From Balaenoptera acutorostrata (Eukaryota > Chordata > Mammalia > Artiodactyla > Balaenopteridae): a stretch of 64,000 bases of DNA. The stretch covers positions 37,121,641 through 37,185,640 of the forward strand of contig NC_080074.1 in NCBI RefSeq assembly GCF_949987535.1, given 5' to 3'. The notes under the pieces were generated by a model that worked only from the letters and a program-made list of their open reading frames with translations, was not told the DNA's origin and did not search any database. Positions 23,985 to 37,907 of this stretch are shown piece after piece (within the stretch, counting starts at the first letter, position 1; each line of letters starts with the position of its first letter). The translations under genes and the position numbers were made by a program.

Positions 23985-24200
23985 ACAACAACAGCTAAAC
24001 CTGTTTGGCACTTACAGTGTTTACATATATTAACTTAATTTACATATATTAACTTATGACTCATCAATAATCTTATGAGGTAGGTTATTATTACAAGTCT
24101 CATTTTACAGATGATGAATCTGGGGCAAGAAAAAGTTCTGCAACATACCAGAGGGTACACAGCTAGCAAGAAGTGTGCCACAGTTCAAGCCCAGCAACCC
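23985..24200 (+). repeat. MIR element
   Basis: It contains 'ggcacttacagtgtttaca', 'cttatgaggtaggttattat', 'cattttacagatgatgaatc', then 'acacagctagcaagaagtg'. These are clear MIR landmarks in order, with an internal short duplication ('acatatattaactta' twice). Confidence 0.8.
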
Positions 24201-25118
24201 GTTTGTAAAGGAGGATCTGTATTTTAATAGAGCATTCATACCAAAGGCTTTTCCACAGCTGTTTAAAATTGATGACACAGTTTGTTTACATGCTGATCAT
24301 GTCAATAAAATCTTCTGGTTTCTATGTATATTAAAAACAACAACACATTTTAATACACCATCAAGCTAGAATCTAATAAGAAATAGTTTTATTCCTATTA
24401 TGTGAAGTTGCTTTACAATTAAGGAAACTGGCCCATGCTATACATTAATGTGAATTCAAAGTGTCTTTTGGGGGAGAAATTGAAAAAATGTTATTGACCT
24501 CTAAATAATAAATGGTTGGGTCACGTTTATGTATCTGTGTGTAAGTGGATATATTATAGTGTATTTTAATGGATTCAAATCTTTTACTTCTCATATTTCT
24601 CCCCCAGTGATTTATCTTTCAGAACCACAGTCACTGAAATTAAAGCAGCCAGTGAAGACTACAAATTGGAGAACCAGAAAGAATAAATACTTGTTATAGT
24701 CAAAGGAAGAAAACACATCTGGATACAAAAAGTACTATTCACTGTAACACTTAAATTCCAGAAGACCACTTTATTTCAAGAAAAAAACAACAAAATGCCC
24801 TCCCTTAAATCCTTTCAGCTTTTTTTTTTTAACCTGATTTTGACCATTTTCTAGGAATTACCATTAAGTGTGTAGAATTTTTTCTTGTAAAAGTTTTGCC
24901 CATCTTTACTCCAGTCTCCTCTAACAACCCTTTCTCTAAAATACCATTTAAAAAAAAAAAAATCACAATACTCCAAATACTTGATAAATGAAAACCAGTC
25001 AAACCCATGGTAACAGTGGATTGGACAGAGTTAAATGCAAACATTAAGTGTAAATAGGCATACAAATCCCTAGCTGATTCTAAATATTGACAGAGACAGA
25101 AGGGGAGCATTTTTTAGT

Positions 25119-25340
25119 ACAATGTTTCTCAACCAGGGGTGACTTTGTCTCCCAGGGGACACTGGGCAATGTTTGGAGACATTTATGTTTGTCACAACTG
25201 GATGGATGCTATTGGCATCTAGTGGGTAGAGGCCAGGTATGCCATTAAATATGTAAACATGTTAGAAGACACAAGACAGCCCCCCAAAGCAAAGATTTAT
25301 CTGGCCCCCAATGTCAATAGCGCTGAGGTTAAGAAACCAC
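25119..25340 (+). repeat. MER5A-type hAT DNA transposon remnant
   Basis: It opens with 'gtttctcaaccaggggtgac' and contains 'ggcatctagtgggtagaggc' and 'tgtcaatagcgctgaggtta', the familiar MER5A/Charlie nonautonomous element. Its ends 'tttctcaacc' and 'ggttaagaaa' are nearly inverted repeats. Confidence 0.8.
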
Positions 25341-27564
25341 ATTTAGCATTTCATACATACTAACTGCAACACATTTGTTCAGAACATAAGGTCCTCATGT
25401 CCTTGCCAACCACATACATGAACTATGTAAAGAATATAGAATGTAAAAAAGCAAACTACAGGGAATAAATTATTTTTTTCAATAAAAATCTAATCTATCA
25501 TCATTTCTACTGACTTTTCATTTAAAAAGGCAAAAAAATAAATTTTCTAAATTATTTTAAAAAGCATGCCCTTCCCCACTGCTGTCAGTACATCCAAACA
25601 AAATGTCAGTGACTCTCTGTAGAAGGTTGCCCTCAATACAGAACTGTCAAAACATACAAATCTTCAAGTAAAGCTACCTTTTGCCTCAGGTTCAAACAAA
25701 GGTCTTTAAAAATCGTTGAAATCCGACATGTTCGAAAATTGGTATTAATAAAGCACATCAGCAGAAGTATACTTTTCAAGAATATGTATTGCAGTAAACA
25801 GAAGAAAAGTATAGTTTTCAAGAATATGAATTGCAGTAAACTAAGTGGACATTTACTCAGAACATGGATGAGACAGGATGTGGTTTACAGAGCCACGAGC
25901 TGTTAAGACTAGGGAAATTCTAAAGGATAGTAGCTTTCTTTCTTTTTTCAATTTCATTAAAGCATCATTTGTGGCACTCCTATACCATATTAAACATTGA
26001 GAATAAGATTAGCAAACAATAGGTAAATATTTTTTGAATGAACTATCTCATGGTGAAGACAGACGATCAAACACTCACAATACAGTGTAAATGAAGCATA
26101 AAGTGTTCTGGGAACCCACAAAAGGGATACTTTTCCACAATGACAGGTCAGGTGAGGTTTGTAGAGAAGGTAAGCATGCAGGGAACGGAGTTCCAGGCAG
26201 ATCAGGCCGCCATGCTTATGAAAACTCAAAGTTACAGAGGATAGCATTTTAATCTACCAGTAGCAGTAACGACAAGCTTCATGGAAATTAAATGACGATC
26301 TATGTTAGAAGCCTTCTGGAAACTGAAAAGCTAAAACAACTTAAAATTAAGATTATATTATTGAGAATATTTCAGTAATAAGTTGTTTGGTTATTCCCTG
26401 GGCAAAAATTCTTAGTCATCAAAATAAATCAGATAGCTTAATGTTTACAGGCAGTGGTTCACAAAATAATTGATAATCCCTAAGGTCCAAATACTAACAA
26501 AAACATCATGTTCATGTTAAATTGAGACTTTTTTTCTAAATTTTATTTTGTTTGATTATCCTTTAACACATGTAGGTACTCTGAAACTAAGATTTCTTTC
26601 CTCAGAGATAAGACATTATATGTTTTAGATGTTCAATGTTTTCCTAAGGTATTCATGCCTCTGAAATTTCCTAACTGAAATTAATTGGCATTGGCTTGGC
26701 ATCATATTCAAACTTTGCATTAATTCAAATTTAATAATTGATTTTGCTAATTTAGCTAATGACTCTAATAATGAGATTTTATGTAATTTAATTGTGAAAT
26801 GGCATTACAGTTGCATTTCTTCTGTTTTTCCAAGATTAATGCCTAGTTTTAGTCTATGTTCATAATAGGATATTTGGAAACATAAATCGTTAATCTCTAT
26901 TATTGGACAGAAGTGATAATTAATAGCATGTCAAACTCATAACACAAAAATGCCCCCAAATCTCGCTTGATAAAATAGGTATCAGGCAAAAATCTCAAGT
27001 GACTATCCCAGCAGTAAATGGAATGAAACTCAAAGTCCTTTTTAAAAACAGAAGCTGTAAGTAAAATGAATAAATTACTACTACTTGAATCAACTGCAGT
27101 AATGCCAAGGTTTAGGGTGACACAAGAGCTTAGAAATTAAGTATCTAATATGCACAAGCTACTGAATACGTACAAAGAACCAGAATCAATCAGTACAGGA
27201 GTCTCAGTCATGTGACTAAATTCTATCCAATGAAATGAAAGCACAGTAGCCAGAGCACCTCTAGGAAAAGTCCTCAAAGAGGACAGAGCATGTCCTCCCT
27301 TACCCTTCCTCTGTCCCGCTGACTACAGGTGGAGGCCCAGTTCTGAGGATGGTAGAGAAAAGCCCTGTTCTGAAGATGGTAGAGAGCAAACTGAAAGGAG
27401 GCCAGGAAACTGAGCCCTTTATAAAAATTTCCCATGACCCTGGGACTGCACACCTCTGACTTATCTGTACAGAGAATACAATTTTAACTAGTTTAAGCTA
27501 ATGTTATTTGGGATTTCTTATCACTTACTTTCTTATCTCTTCTCTACTGATAAAAAAGCACATG

Positions 27565-27949
27565 TAAATGACCCAATTTCGTTCCTTTTTATGGCTGAGT
27601 AATATTCCATTGGGTCATTTGTAGAGATGTGCATGGATCTAGAGACTGTCATACAGAGTGAAGTAGGTCAGAAAGAGAAAAACAAATATCATATATTAAT
27701 GCATATATGTGGAACCTAGAAAAATGGTACAGATGAACCGGTTTGCAGGGCAGAAATAGAGACACAGATGTAGAGAACAAACGTATGGATACCAAGGGGG
27801 TGGAAAGTGGTGGGGGGTGGTGGTGTGATGAATTGGGAGATTGGGATTGTCATGTATACACTGATGTGTATAAAATGGATAACTATGAAGAAGCTGCCGT
27901 ATAAAAAAATAAATAAAATAAAATTTAAAAATTAAAAAAAAATATATAT
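27565..27949 (+). mobile_element. Twin-primed (5'-inverted) L1 3' end
   Basis: From about 27577 to 27608 the ORF2 tail is inverted ('ttatggctgagtaatattcc' is the reverse complement of an L1 sense segment). From about 27609 the L1 runs forward ('gagactgtcatacagagtga', 'agaaaaacaaatatcatata') to a poly(A)-rich end. Flanking TSD AAAAGCACATG lies at 27554-27564 and 27950-27960. A perfect 12-bp inverted repeat (AAATGACCCAAT at 27566-27577 and ATTGGGTCATTT at 27609-27620) marks the inversion. Confidence 0.9.
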
Positions 27950-29529
27950 AAAAGCACATGCATTGTTTTTTTTAGTTTTTCTTTTGTTTTTTTAAAAACT
28001 AAAATATGGAATATCAAGTATGGCTCTTATAGAGAATTTTAAGGAAAACTTCTATTAATTATATTTGAATGAATACAAAGTATGCGTTGTCTACTTTTGA
28101 GTGATAACCAGATGAGGCAATTTGTCAAGTATGAAATTTGCAATTAAAATATTCAATTAAACTTATATAATTTTAGAGTGTAATAGGGGCATGAAATTGG
28201 AACTCTTAAATTAAATGTCTAGACATCAGAGTGGTCAGAATTATCACTCTTTGCCCAAAAGAGTGATGACATTAGTAGCATTTTTTAATATAAAAGCATT
28301 TTAGTTAATCTTCTCAATCCTCAAATAACTAGAAAGAAGCAGACTCATAGGAATTATCATGTGAAATAGAAATAGGTAGGATTTTCATCTCAGAAAAAAG
28401 ATATAAGTGAGATATAAGTGATTGAATTTGAGTTCCATGGGAGATTCCAGAGACAAAGTTATATAAATTTTCTGGTCTCACACGGCACATGTATGGCTTT
28501 CAGGTCACCCTAGGATAATAGATTTTGTATTTGAGGACCATGCAAAAGAATTCTCTCTACTCATATTTTTTTTTCTCAAATCATAAACTCAACTTTCCTT
28601 CTCTCCTTTTCTTTTAATTAAACTAGAAAAGCACTAAGAGAGAAAGGGAATATAAACAGTTAACTTTTTACTTAAAACACACAATTTCAATTTATTAGAA
28701 TAATAATGTGTGTGTTACAAAAAGCATAATTTAATTGGATACTAATTTTAAACTACTGCTAAGTTATTATACATGATAATTATATACTGTATGTACTCTG
28801 AGCAAAATAAGAAGATGTCACTTCTTGAAAAGGTTAAATCCCACTGAGCAGAGTAATGAGCAAGTTGTTTCCCTGCTCCATACTTTTATTGCCTGAAGAA
28901 GAATGGAAATGGAGATGGAGAAAAAGACAACAACCACGTGACGTGAACTAGACAGATGCGCACACATGATTCTATTACATAGCTCCCCAAAGCTGAAACC
29001 CGTTTCACTGGGTATCACTTCTAAGTGTCACAGAACTGCCAAGTAATACAGTTTCAGAAAATACAGTTAAGCCTCCTCTCTGGTATCTTTCTTTTGACAC
29101 AGAACTGTTTATTTGTTCTAAATTGGATTTTGTTTAGACTTTGACAATTGAATAAAGTACAGTAATGACATCCTATTTCATAAAGATGATTATTTTTTAT
29201 TCTAACCTATCAAATATGGGGCAGTAGACATCCAATCAAAAAACTGTTTTTATATTTCCAACACATTACTAAAAACCTCATCAATTCATATTAGGGGGAA
29301 AATGAACACGTTGTAGCTTTTATTAACTTTTTTATTTTAAAATTAGTTTTTGCTTAGGGTCTAAAGAAAGGGAAATGTATCCTCACTATAGTACCATGTC
29401 TGAAAAATAGATGAAGACTCAGTTAAATGGAGCATTCAATACGAAGATACTTCTTCTGAGTTAGAACCTGGACTATGACATCTAAATAAGCCTTTATCCC
29501 GTGTAAGTCCACTTCTACTCTGTCACAGG

Positions 29530-29690
29530 TCCTGAACAAAATGCTTCACAATTATTATCTTATGTAATTCTCTCAATAAACCTATAAAGGTATAATCCCC
29601 ATTTTACAAATAAGGAGACCCAAAATTAGAATGGCTACTCAGATCCACGTAGCTAATTTTTGTTGGATCTGGGATACACAGACTACAATG
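29530..29690 (+). repeat. MIR fragment
   Basis: Contains 'cttatgtaattctctcaata', 'ccccattttacaaataagga' and a later 'gtagctaatttttgttggat' segment in MIR order. Confidence 0.65.
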
Positions 29691-29919
29691 TATATTAATA
29701 TATGCATAATTCACTTTATACCTGTCTTCCGAATATATAATTAAGGCTATATTTTCCTCTACATGTCATACAATAATAATAGGTGTGAATATACTTTCCT
29801 AGTTAAAAAACAGTACTTAATAGGAAGTAAGAAAGAGAATTAACACTCGATGTCTGTTTTCCATATTATTTCTTTTCATAATTAAAATTAGCAATTTAAA
29901 ATACTATTACTCTTTTTAC

Positions 29920-30025
29920 TTTAGAGATATGAAAACATCAGAGATAGAAATTAAACAACTTGCCCATGATAACACAACTGGAAAGTCTTAAGATGAGACT
30001 CAAATTCAGAGCTGCCAGGCTTCAA
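29920..30025 (+). repeat. MIR fragment
   Basis: The 3' half of a MIR: 'aaacaacttgcccatgataa' followed by 'aactggaaagtctt' and 'actcaaattcagagctgcc'. Confidence 0.6.
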
Positions 30026-30297
30026 GTCACATGTCTTTCCATGTCTTTTCCCATATTGGTCCACTGGGAATATGTACCTGTTCTTAGTTTAAGCATTTAT
30101 AATTGGCCTCTCTTTCCTGCTCATATACCCAGTGCTTTTCCATTTCTGTATCAACAAATTTCTCTTCTCTCTTTCTGTATTTATACATGCCCATCCCAAT
30201 ATGTAAACATCCTGGATTTGCTTCAAAGGTGGGTAAACTACAGCCTCCAATGCCAAGTCAACTTCACCAAGAAATGCATCATAACCAATATACTTGG

Positions 30298-30753
30298 TGT
30301 GATAGTTAATTTTATGTGTCAATTTCATTGGATCATAGGATACCCAGAACACTAGTTAAACATTATTTCTGAGTATGTCTGTGGGGATGTTTCAGGAAGA
30401 TTAGCATTGTATTCAGCAGATGGAGTAAAGCATATTGCCTTTCCTATTGTACGTGGGCATCATCCAATCTGTTGAGGGTCTGAGTAGAACAAAAAAGAGA
30501 ATAGGAAGATTTCTCTCTGTCTCAGCTGGGACACTGATCTGCCCTCAGTAATCCTAGTTCTCAGGCTTACAGACTCAGACTGGAATTTACACCAGGCTCT
30601 TGGTCTTTGAGTCACACCACCATCCTTCCTGGGTCTCCAGCTTGCAGAGGGCAGATCATGAGACTTTTCAACCTTCGTAATTTCATAAATCAATGCCTTA
30701 CAATAAATCTCTTTACTATATACATATATTATATATCTATATTATATATATAG

Positions 30754-30799
<46 letters not shown>

Positions 30800-30835
30800 T
30801 ATCGGTTCTGTTTCTCTGGAGACTCTGATTAATAC
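30298..30835 (+). repeat. MaLR-like LTR (MLT/MST type), solitary
   Basis: A ~540-bp unit with TG...CA termini. It starts TGTGATAGTTAATTTTATG, carries 'ctgggtctccagcttgcaga', then the AATAAA-type signal ('cttacaataaatctcttt') and ends 'ggagactctgattaataca'. These are features of mammalian apparent LTR retrotransposon LTRs. No internal retroviral genes are seen, so it is a solo LTR. A TA/CA microsatellite has grown within its 3' part. The exact subfamily is uncertain. Confidence 0.65.
30716..30799. repeat. (TA)n-(CA)n compound microsatellite
   Basis: A TATA/TAGATA-rich stretch followed by about 13 CA units, just after the polyadenylation-signal region of the LTR-like element. Confidence 0.85.
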
Positions 30836-30969
30836 AGCTTATAAAGGGGTTTCCTTGAGTTATTCTTGTGCTCAAGACCCACTTCTCTTAATGGAAATGT
30901 TTACCAGTGAGTGTAAGCAATATCCTCACAAAAGAGAGCTATGAGCAGTTAGACACGGAATGAAATTAA

Positions 30970-31185
30970 CAGCTAACAAACTCTAGCTTTTATTATTATA
31001 CAATTATATCAAGTTTCCAGGAACTTTATTTAATCCTTGCTACAACACTAGGTGATATCAGAGCCCAATTTTGCAGATGAAGAATAAGGATTAAGCAATT
31101 TGACCAAGCGCAGGACCAATAAGTGGGAGATCTGAATCCAAGTCTGTTTAATGCCAAAACCCATGCCCTTAATATTTCACAAAGC
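30970..31185 (+). repeat. MIR element
   Basis: 'gctaacaaactctagctttt', 'ggaactttatttaatccttg', 'ttttgcagatgaagaataag' and 'gatctgaatccaagtctgtt' appear in MIR order. Confidence 0.7.
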
Positions 31186-34100
31186 TGCCTCCACGGTGCA
31201 AAGGTGAGAGTTAAATTTTTTAAAAACCGAAACTTTTCCCTTTTCCCCACTCCTTTTCTCCCCACAAAAACAAATATTATTCAGGTAGGTCTATATATAT
31301 TTTCTGGGACCATAGTCAAATCTCTTTCAAATATTTCCTCATTCTCTAAGAGAATTGTGATTTAAAACAAGCAAAATTAAGAACTAAGGCATACCTAACA
31401 CAAATTAAAGGCATTGACCACCAGTGATGGAACTTTAAACCTATATACACACTTGCTTTTATTCTTTGCTATTTACAGGGGCTATCCAAAATTGATGACT
31501 AATTATTATGTCATTTTTTGAAGGAGAGACATTTATCAGTTGGATGGTGTACAATCACTGTGGAGGAACCCCAAGCTGGGATAGAGGAGTAGGCCAAAGC
31601 TTGACCTGCTCAGTAAAAATCAATGTAATTAGACTCTTGATTTGCTCATTCATTCATTCAAAATATATTTTGAAAGTGCCATTATAGAGATTTTAATGAC
31701 TGGCAGAAAAGAGAGATAATTTAAAAAGAAGTAACAAAGTTGTGTACAGGGTACCATGATACAGTCTGATGCACTGTGGAAGTCCACAGCAAGGAAACCT
31801 AACTTAAAACTAGTTTGTTCAGGCACTGGGAAAAAAAAAATAATGAACATTTGTGAATTCCACAGGAATCAACACACTCAAAAAAATATTACCAAAAAAG
31901 AAAAAAAAATCAGGGCCTGATTCCATCACAGATATGGTTATAATTTGGGTTAGAGATGTTCCCATAGGCACACAGTGATTTAGTGCAATGAACTCACTTT
32001 AAACATAAATGTTCAACAAAGTGGGTGTTTTCTTTGTCCCTTAACAGCGGGGCTCTAACAAAAGTCTGCTGTTGAAGCAATAAATTATGAAAGAGGAAAA
32101 GGTATCATGTATCTCACAGACCAGCAGGAATAGGTGTTAGGTCAAACCAGCAGTTTCTAACTTAAGAACAGGCATGAGCAGTTCCAAAAATGAAAGTCTT
32201 AGCCTATCTCTTTTGGCCTGGAATAGATTTTACAACCTAGAAACAATTCACTCACGGGCTTATCCTGCAGTACTTGAAGAATTGAAAGAAAACACCATTT
32301 ATAACAATGTTCCTAAAACTGCCCTTGCAGGTTTAATTTTGGTGCTGAGAAGAGATGCCCCTTCACCCAACTCAAGGGTCAAGAGAGCAAGGATCTATTC
32401 GTGACAGGAGTCATCATTTACAGGTCCTAGCAGTGGGAACCAGAGGCAAATTAGTGGCTGGAGACAAGGAAAAAGAGCTGGCGGAGCGCCAGAAGATTTG
32501 AACGGAATGACGGAAAGTTGGGGATTGAGGTGTGCAATGAAGAGAAAAATGGGTGAATACTTTCAGCACCACTTGCTTTTTATTTTCTTATCTTTTCTGT
32601 TGACTCCACCTTCATATTTTATAAAGGTACTGGCCCTTCCCAGAGAAACTTCTCACCTCTGAATGCTTCCCATTACTTTTTTTAGAACAGAGTCTAGAAA
32701 TTGGCCAGCTTGCTCATCTTTCCTCGATGTCGGTTGTTGCTTTTGATTACAGTTCCACTCTCTTCTTCAACCCTAAGTTTTAGGAGACTGAGTACTCATT
32801 TGGCAGCCCAGGTCTGCACCCACCCCGAAATCTGGTCTTTGAGGAGTTAGAGAATTTTCTGAGAATTTTACACGAATTAGGCAAAGATACAGGGGATACA
32901 CATGCACGCACACACACACACACACAGAGTCATTAAAATGAAAAACCAAAGGCTATTCACAGAATATAAATGGCGTTCAAAACTGGACTACCTTTATACT
33001 TCAGGACAGCTCAGATTAATCCCCTAACCTGAAATTTCTATTCTCTAAGAAAGTGTCTGCCTGTCATTTTCTGAGTCTGATGATGAGATGTGGTTACACT
33101 GACCAGGTTGGATCTGGCTGTTCTTCTCTAGATGATTGGCGAGCATTTCCTCACAGTGTTCTCCTTATTATCAGAACTGCAAGATGGGATCACTCCTCCC
33201 TCTTGCCATTCATCCAACCCCTATCTAGTCATTTCCAACTACAAGGGTGCCTGGGGCAAAGTCAACTTAGGGGCACTGTAATTGCAAGCAATGGAGGAGT
33301 AAAGAGAAAGGGCATCCTTCGGTCTCTGATTCTACAGAGGTAAACAGGGACAGAGGAAGAAAGAAAAAGCAGGGAGGGAAGTCTCTGAAATAACCCTTGA
33401 TGCACTCTTCACACACAAAGAGCTTAAGGAAAATGGATGTACCTAAATCATGGAAAGCACATATAAATATACATACAACATATATTTATCGAGCTTGTTT
33501 CTGTGAGCTAAGCACTGTGCTAGGCACTTAGGAGACATATATATATATATAAACCCTGTCTTCAGGGAGCTTACATGTTAGCAATATACAAAATAAACTA
33601 GACATTGTATTTATTTTAATACCATTATATAGAGCTAAATAGGAAATTATAAAGTTCACTAGAAGGTGACAAATGTAATGTAAAAAAAAGGAATTAAGTA
33701 AAGGAGAACAGGAGTGTGAGAGAAGTGGAGGGGCTGCAGTTTAAATAGCGCATCTGGGGAACCCAATGCAATTGTTTGGAGTAAAGAATTGAAAGGAATG
33801 ATATGAGATATAATTTAGCCACAGTAATAATTTAGTACATATTTATATGAATAACATATATGAGAAAAATAAGCAGCAGATGACAAGATATTAATTTTTA
33901 AAATTCATCATCATCTGAATACCCAGATGGCCTCCAACTTCAATTATACTTTAAGCAACTTCTCCAAAACACAGGCAAAATCAGTTAGGTTTTGTGTAAG
34001 AGAAAAAATAAATTAAATGGAAGACAATATTACTGTGTTTCCTGGTGTATCTAGGAAATAATTCTTAAGTCATAGTAATTGGAAATCTGCAGAGGACTGA

Positions 34101-35364
34101 TTGGAACTACTCAAATAACAAATTTACATCTGTTCATTTTTTTCAGGAGTAGAGGAAAAAAGACACTTTTTTTTTTCTTCATAGTGCAAAACCTCCTTCT
34201 GAGAAAACTGAAATTAATTTATTTGAAATTCTGCTGCCTATCAGCCTGCACTTTCCATATGAACATAATTTTAGGAACAACAACAAAAATGCTTCTGGCC
34301 ATTTGAGCAACTTTCAATCAGTTTTAAAGTTAAACCAAACAAAAGGCATTAAAACAGGATGCAATTATGAATTTCTTTATAAACCTCTTTATAGGCTTTC
34401 TAATACATGTCTTCAAATTTACCTGCAGTGCTCTGGATAAAAATGACTATAAAATTAAAGGCCATTTTAATGAGATTTCAGAAAAATGCTTTTCATCGCT
34501 TTTCCAACATGGAAAATAGTTTAACTCTCTCTATACAGTTAATTTTGAATGAGTATTTCTATATGGAAAAGCATGACCCATACAATGCCATTTTAAAACT
34601 ACATTTGTAATAGAAAACCTGTAACACAAACAAGCATAGGAATGATTTAATCTCCTTCTTTCTCTTTGCCAGCCTCCAATTTCTAAAAGGATTCTGATTT
34701 CCCTCAATTTTACTTTGGGTTGCAATGGGGAGGGCAAAGTTTAACAGTTAGTTCCAGCAAGCAATCCTAGACACCAGTACCACAATGTGTAGTTTCCATT
34801 GCTATAAAAGAAATGAGTGTGAAATAATAAGTGGTTTAATTCAATTCTATCCAAAAGCACTTGTTAGTACCAAGAAGGTGTCAAGGACTTCACTATGTGC
34901 TAGAAATAAAGACATAAATAAATTACATCCCCAGTCCCTAAGGAGCTCCTAGTGTGAATTTCAATTCCTTGGTCATTGTGTCCATGGAATTTATAGGATA
35001 AAATTATTCTCTAGGATACCTTGTAGCTTTGTGATGGCAAAATGTTATTCTCTACTACATTCAGGAGAAGTGAATAATATTTCCAAGTTTCTAGACCCAT
35101 GATTGATGCCACTATTTTTTTTCCCCCACAGGGACACAAAAACCTCCTAGAAATACTTAACTTCTCTATAGTACATGATCTTTGGCCATTTTCTCCCTTC
35201 TTACTGTCCTATCCATCAGCTTCAATGGCATCAAAGTACTCTGGGCTTCTTTCCTTCTCCTTGAGCACACTTTATGGTTCCACTTTCTCTAACAAGCTCC
35301 TTCAATACTGGTATTTCCCAGGATTCCATCCATGGTCCTTCTTTCCTTTATCCTTATACATATT

Positions 35365-35368
<4 letters not shown>

Positions 35369-35409
<41 letters not shown>
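35369..35409. repeat. (CA)20 microsatellite
   Basis: An uninterrupted run of about 20 AC units. Its length suggests it is polymorphic. Other short CA runs lie near 32909-32926 and 51140-51160. Confidence 0.92.
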
Positions 35410-35410
<1 letters not shown>

Positions 35411-37581
35411 TATTGACAGTCAGTTTCAATTTACACACTTAGATAATTACTCTAAAATCCACATCCTCTACCTCAGAATGCTCTCATGAGTGGTAGAAAC
35501 ACGTTCTAGTTGCCTAGTGGATGCCCAATAGTCATCTGAAACTTATGTAGCCAAAACTGTGCAATTTTCCCCCTAAACAACCTTGTTCATTTGTCTTTCA
35601 AGTGCGATTCCTCTTGTCTTTCTCTTTATTATTCTTCCTTTTTCTCCAGCCTGAGTTAAGTCCCTGCCTTCTCATAATAATACAAGCATCTCTCTCTTAG
35701 AAGAGATATTACTTTATTACTTAACATATTTTTAAACCCAAACTTCAAGCTACTTGAGGGCAGAAACTATACTTTCTTTGTCAGCTTATTCCTACCATCT
35801 AATAGAATATCTGTCACTCAGAAGGCACTAATATTTGTTGAATGAATTAATGAATCCTTATTTCCAATACACGAACTTACAAATGTGTTCATATATACAA
35901 ATGTACTCAGAAAATATAATCAGTATTAATCAAACTTTATAATTGGTCATTACATCTCATAAATGCGTGAAAATTAGTGATGTTTGACATAGGTGTTATA
36001 AGCATTGGGGATTCTAGAGTGGCAAGAAAACAGATTTCATCTTGAAAGCTAAACTGTAAAATCAACTCACAATGAATCAGAGAACCAGTGTTCAAAAAAT
36101 GAACTGTGGAAAGAAGATGGCTATGAAGCTAGCAGGTATGAAGCACTTACTTGTTTAACTATATTAACACAACTACTGAGTACAAAATGTAAAAGTCTGC
36201 ATGAAAGAGAGGTGGTGTGACTTGGAAGAAAGGTCTGTAAATGGGGATTTACGGAGGCAAATGCCAATAGCACTTATTCCAGCACTTTCAAAGGAAGGAA
36301 GAGCTTCAGCCAAGAAGTTTCATAGCATCAGGCTGTCTTAGACTAATGCCATTATAAATTAATCCATCCAATACTCTTTAGCCTGATGTTCTTATAAACA
36401 ATGTTTTTAACACATGGATACATATACTTACTGAACAAACTTATGATTCTCATGCAGATTTGACTGGACTCTGATTCCTTCTAGTACCTGTGACAGTACA
36501 GTGGGGGAAATCCCATGAAAACACTACTACCACAGGGGAACTCTGTCACTCTTCCGTGTGTTTTTATTATATAAGTAGGTTGCTCTGGGACTGATCACCC
36601 CAGGCAACTAAGCACCCCACACACCTAAACTGATTGTTTCTTCCCTCAAACTACTTGCAAAAACTCACTAGATACTTGAATGCTGTAAAATGAGCCTTCA
36701 TGTTACCTATAATTTGTAATTTGAACTAATAATTACATATGATGCTTTACACTATAAAACCTGCAATAAAAAATCTTTCATCTTGTGCTTTTTTCTTTTT
36801 TAATTGACCTGAATGTGTTATTAAATTAAATTATTTCTGACTTCCTCTTTACCATCCTACAGATGTCCAGGTCATCATATATTAATTCTCTTGCCTTAAT
36901 CTATCTTGGCATCTTGACAAGACAGGCTTGGCCAAATTTCTTGAATAGAGTGTAGCATGGCCAAAACTCAAGGATGGATAATTTAATGCTAAAATATACT
37001 CAAGAATTTACATGTACAAATGCATATACATGGTTGATGAAATCATTAAGCATGGTTAATTTGCCCTAGTTTCAAATAATCACTAATTTTTACTTTTGAA
37101 AATATTCTCAATAAAGGCTACACTTATATACTTAGTTCATCCACTTTTCCTGTAGACATGGTTAATGTTACAGGAAGTCTACAAATTAGAATTGAAAATT
37201 AGTAAAAGACACATTTAAGTAATGTGTTTCTATAAAGAGAAATCAGTTGCATAGCCACTTATACATCTCAAGTAGGATTTTAAAGGGACTACTACTATTT
37301 TAAGAAACATGAAACATCACAGTTTTAATAAATCAGAATAGAAGTATAGGCTTCATTATTTACTATTTAATTTTTTTCTGATTAACAAATGAAAATATCA
37401 GAATTTGTTGTGCTGAAACATTCCTTGGCTGGTTATCTAATTATGTAACATCCATTATCTTCTCTTACCCATTCTGAAAAACAATTTTCAATATGTCTGT
37501 AACAAAGAAAATATTTTGGGTTTGGTGGGAAGAAGGGAAAGAGAACCCAAGTCTTTTTTTTTTTTTTTCTGGAGCATCAAG

Positions 37582-37587
37582 TTTATT
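37582..37587 (-). terminator. Polyadenylation signal AATAAA of the kinase retrocopy
   Basis: TTTATT on the plus strand, AATAAA on the minus strand, lies 14 nt before the genomic poly(A) tract at 37568. It defines the 3' end of the retrotransposed transcript. Confidence 0.85.
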
Positions 37588-37907
37588 AACTAGAATTGGA
37601 AGAACCCAGGAGTTCTTGGAACAAGAACTATCCCCCTCCCCCACCAACACGGAAGACAGAAGAGTGGGGGAGGGGAGACGTGCCCCAGGAATGACAGTCC
37701 AGTCTCTCAAGTTTCACCCAGGTGGGGGTTGAGGGGCAGACCTGCAGCCACGGTGGCCTCGCTTTCGGTTGCCCAGGGTGCTCCGGACCATCCTCTGAGC
37801 TGGCCAGGGTCTTGGATACGATGCTTCTGAAGGCCGTGCAGAGAACACACTCCTCTTCCCCTGCACCGGGCCCCAGGGAGCACGGCGGCCTGACCTTCCT
37901 GCCTCGG

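Larger units (their letters stand above)
20231..37540. other. TMTC2 intron, repeats apart largely unassigned
   Basis: No exon is recognised. Listed separately are MIRs, a MER5-type element, a twin-primed L1, a MaLR-like LTR and microsatellites. Unlisted AT-rich parts (20900-23500, 25400-27500, 28000-29500, 31200-35300 and 35500-37500) show only short open frames without recognisable homology. A decayed interspersed repeat ('agcactgtgctaggcactta', 'gtcttcagggagcttacatg') lies near 33480-33600, and a related piece near 34890-34960. Confidence 0.55.

Noticed and set aside
27696..27959. 87-codon hydrophobic minus-strand frame
   Set aside because: It is the reverse reading of the L1 3'UTR and its A-rich tail in the twin-primed insertion.
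30768..30799. Regular short repeats that might suggest a CRISPR-like array
   Set aside because: It is a CA microsatellite with no spacers, in a mammalian intron.
30298..30835. Possible endogenous retrovirus with genes
   Set aside because: Only an LTR-like unit is present. No gag, pol or env-like frame lies on either side. The same applies to 51672-52089.
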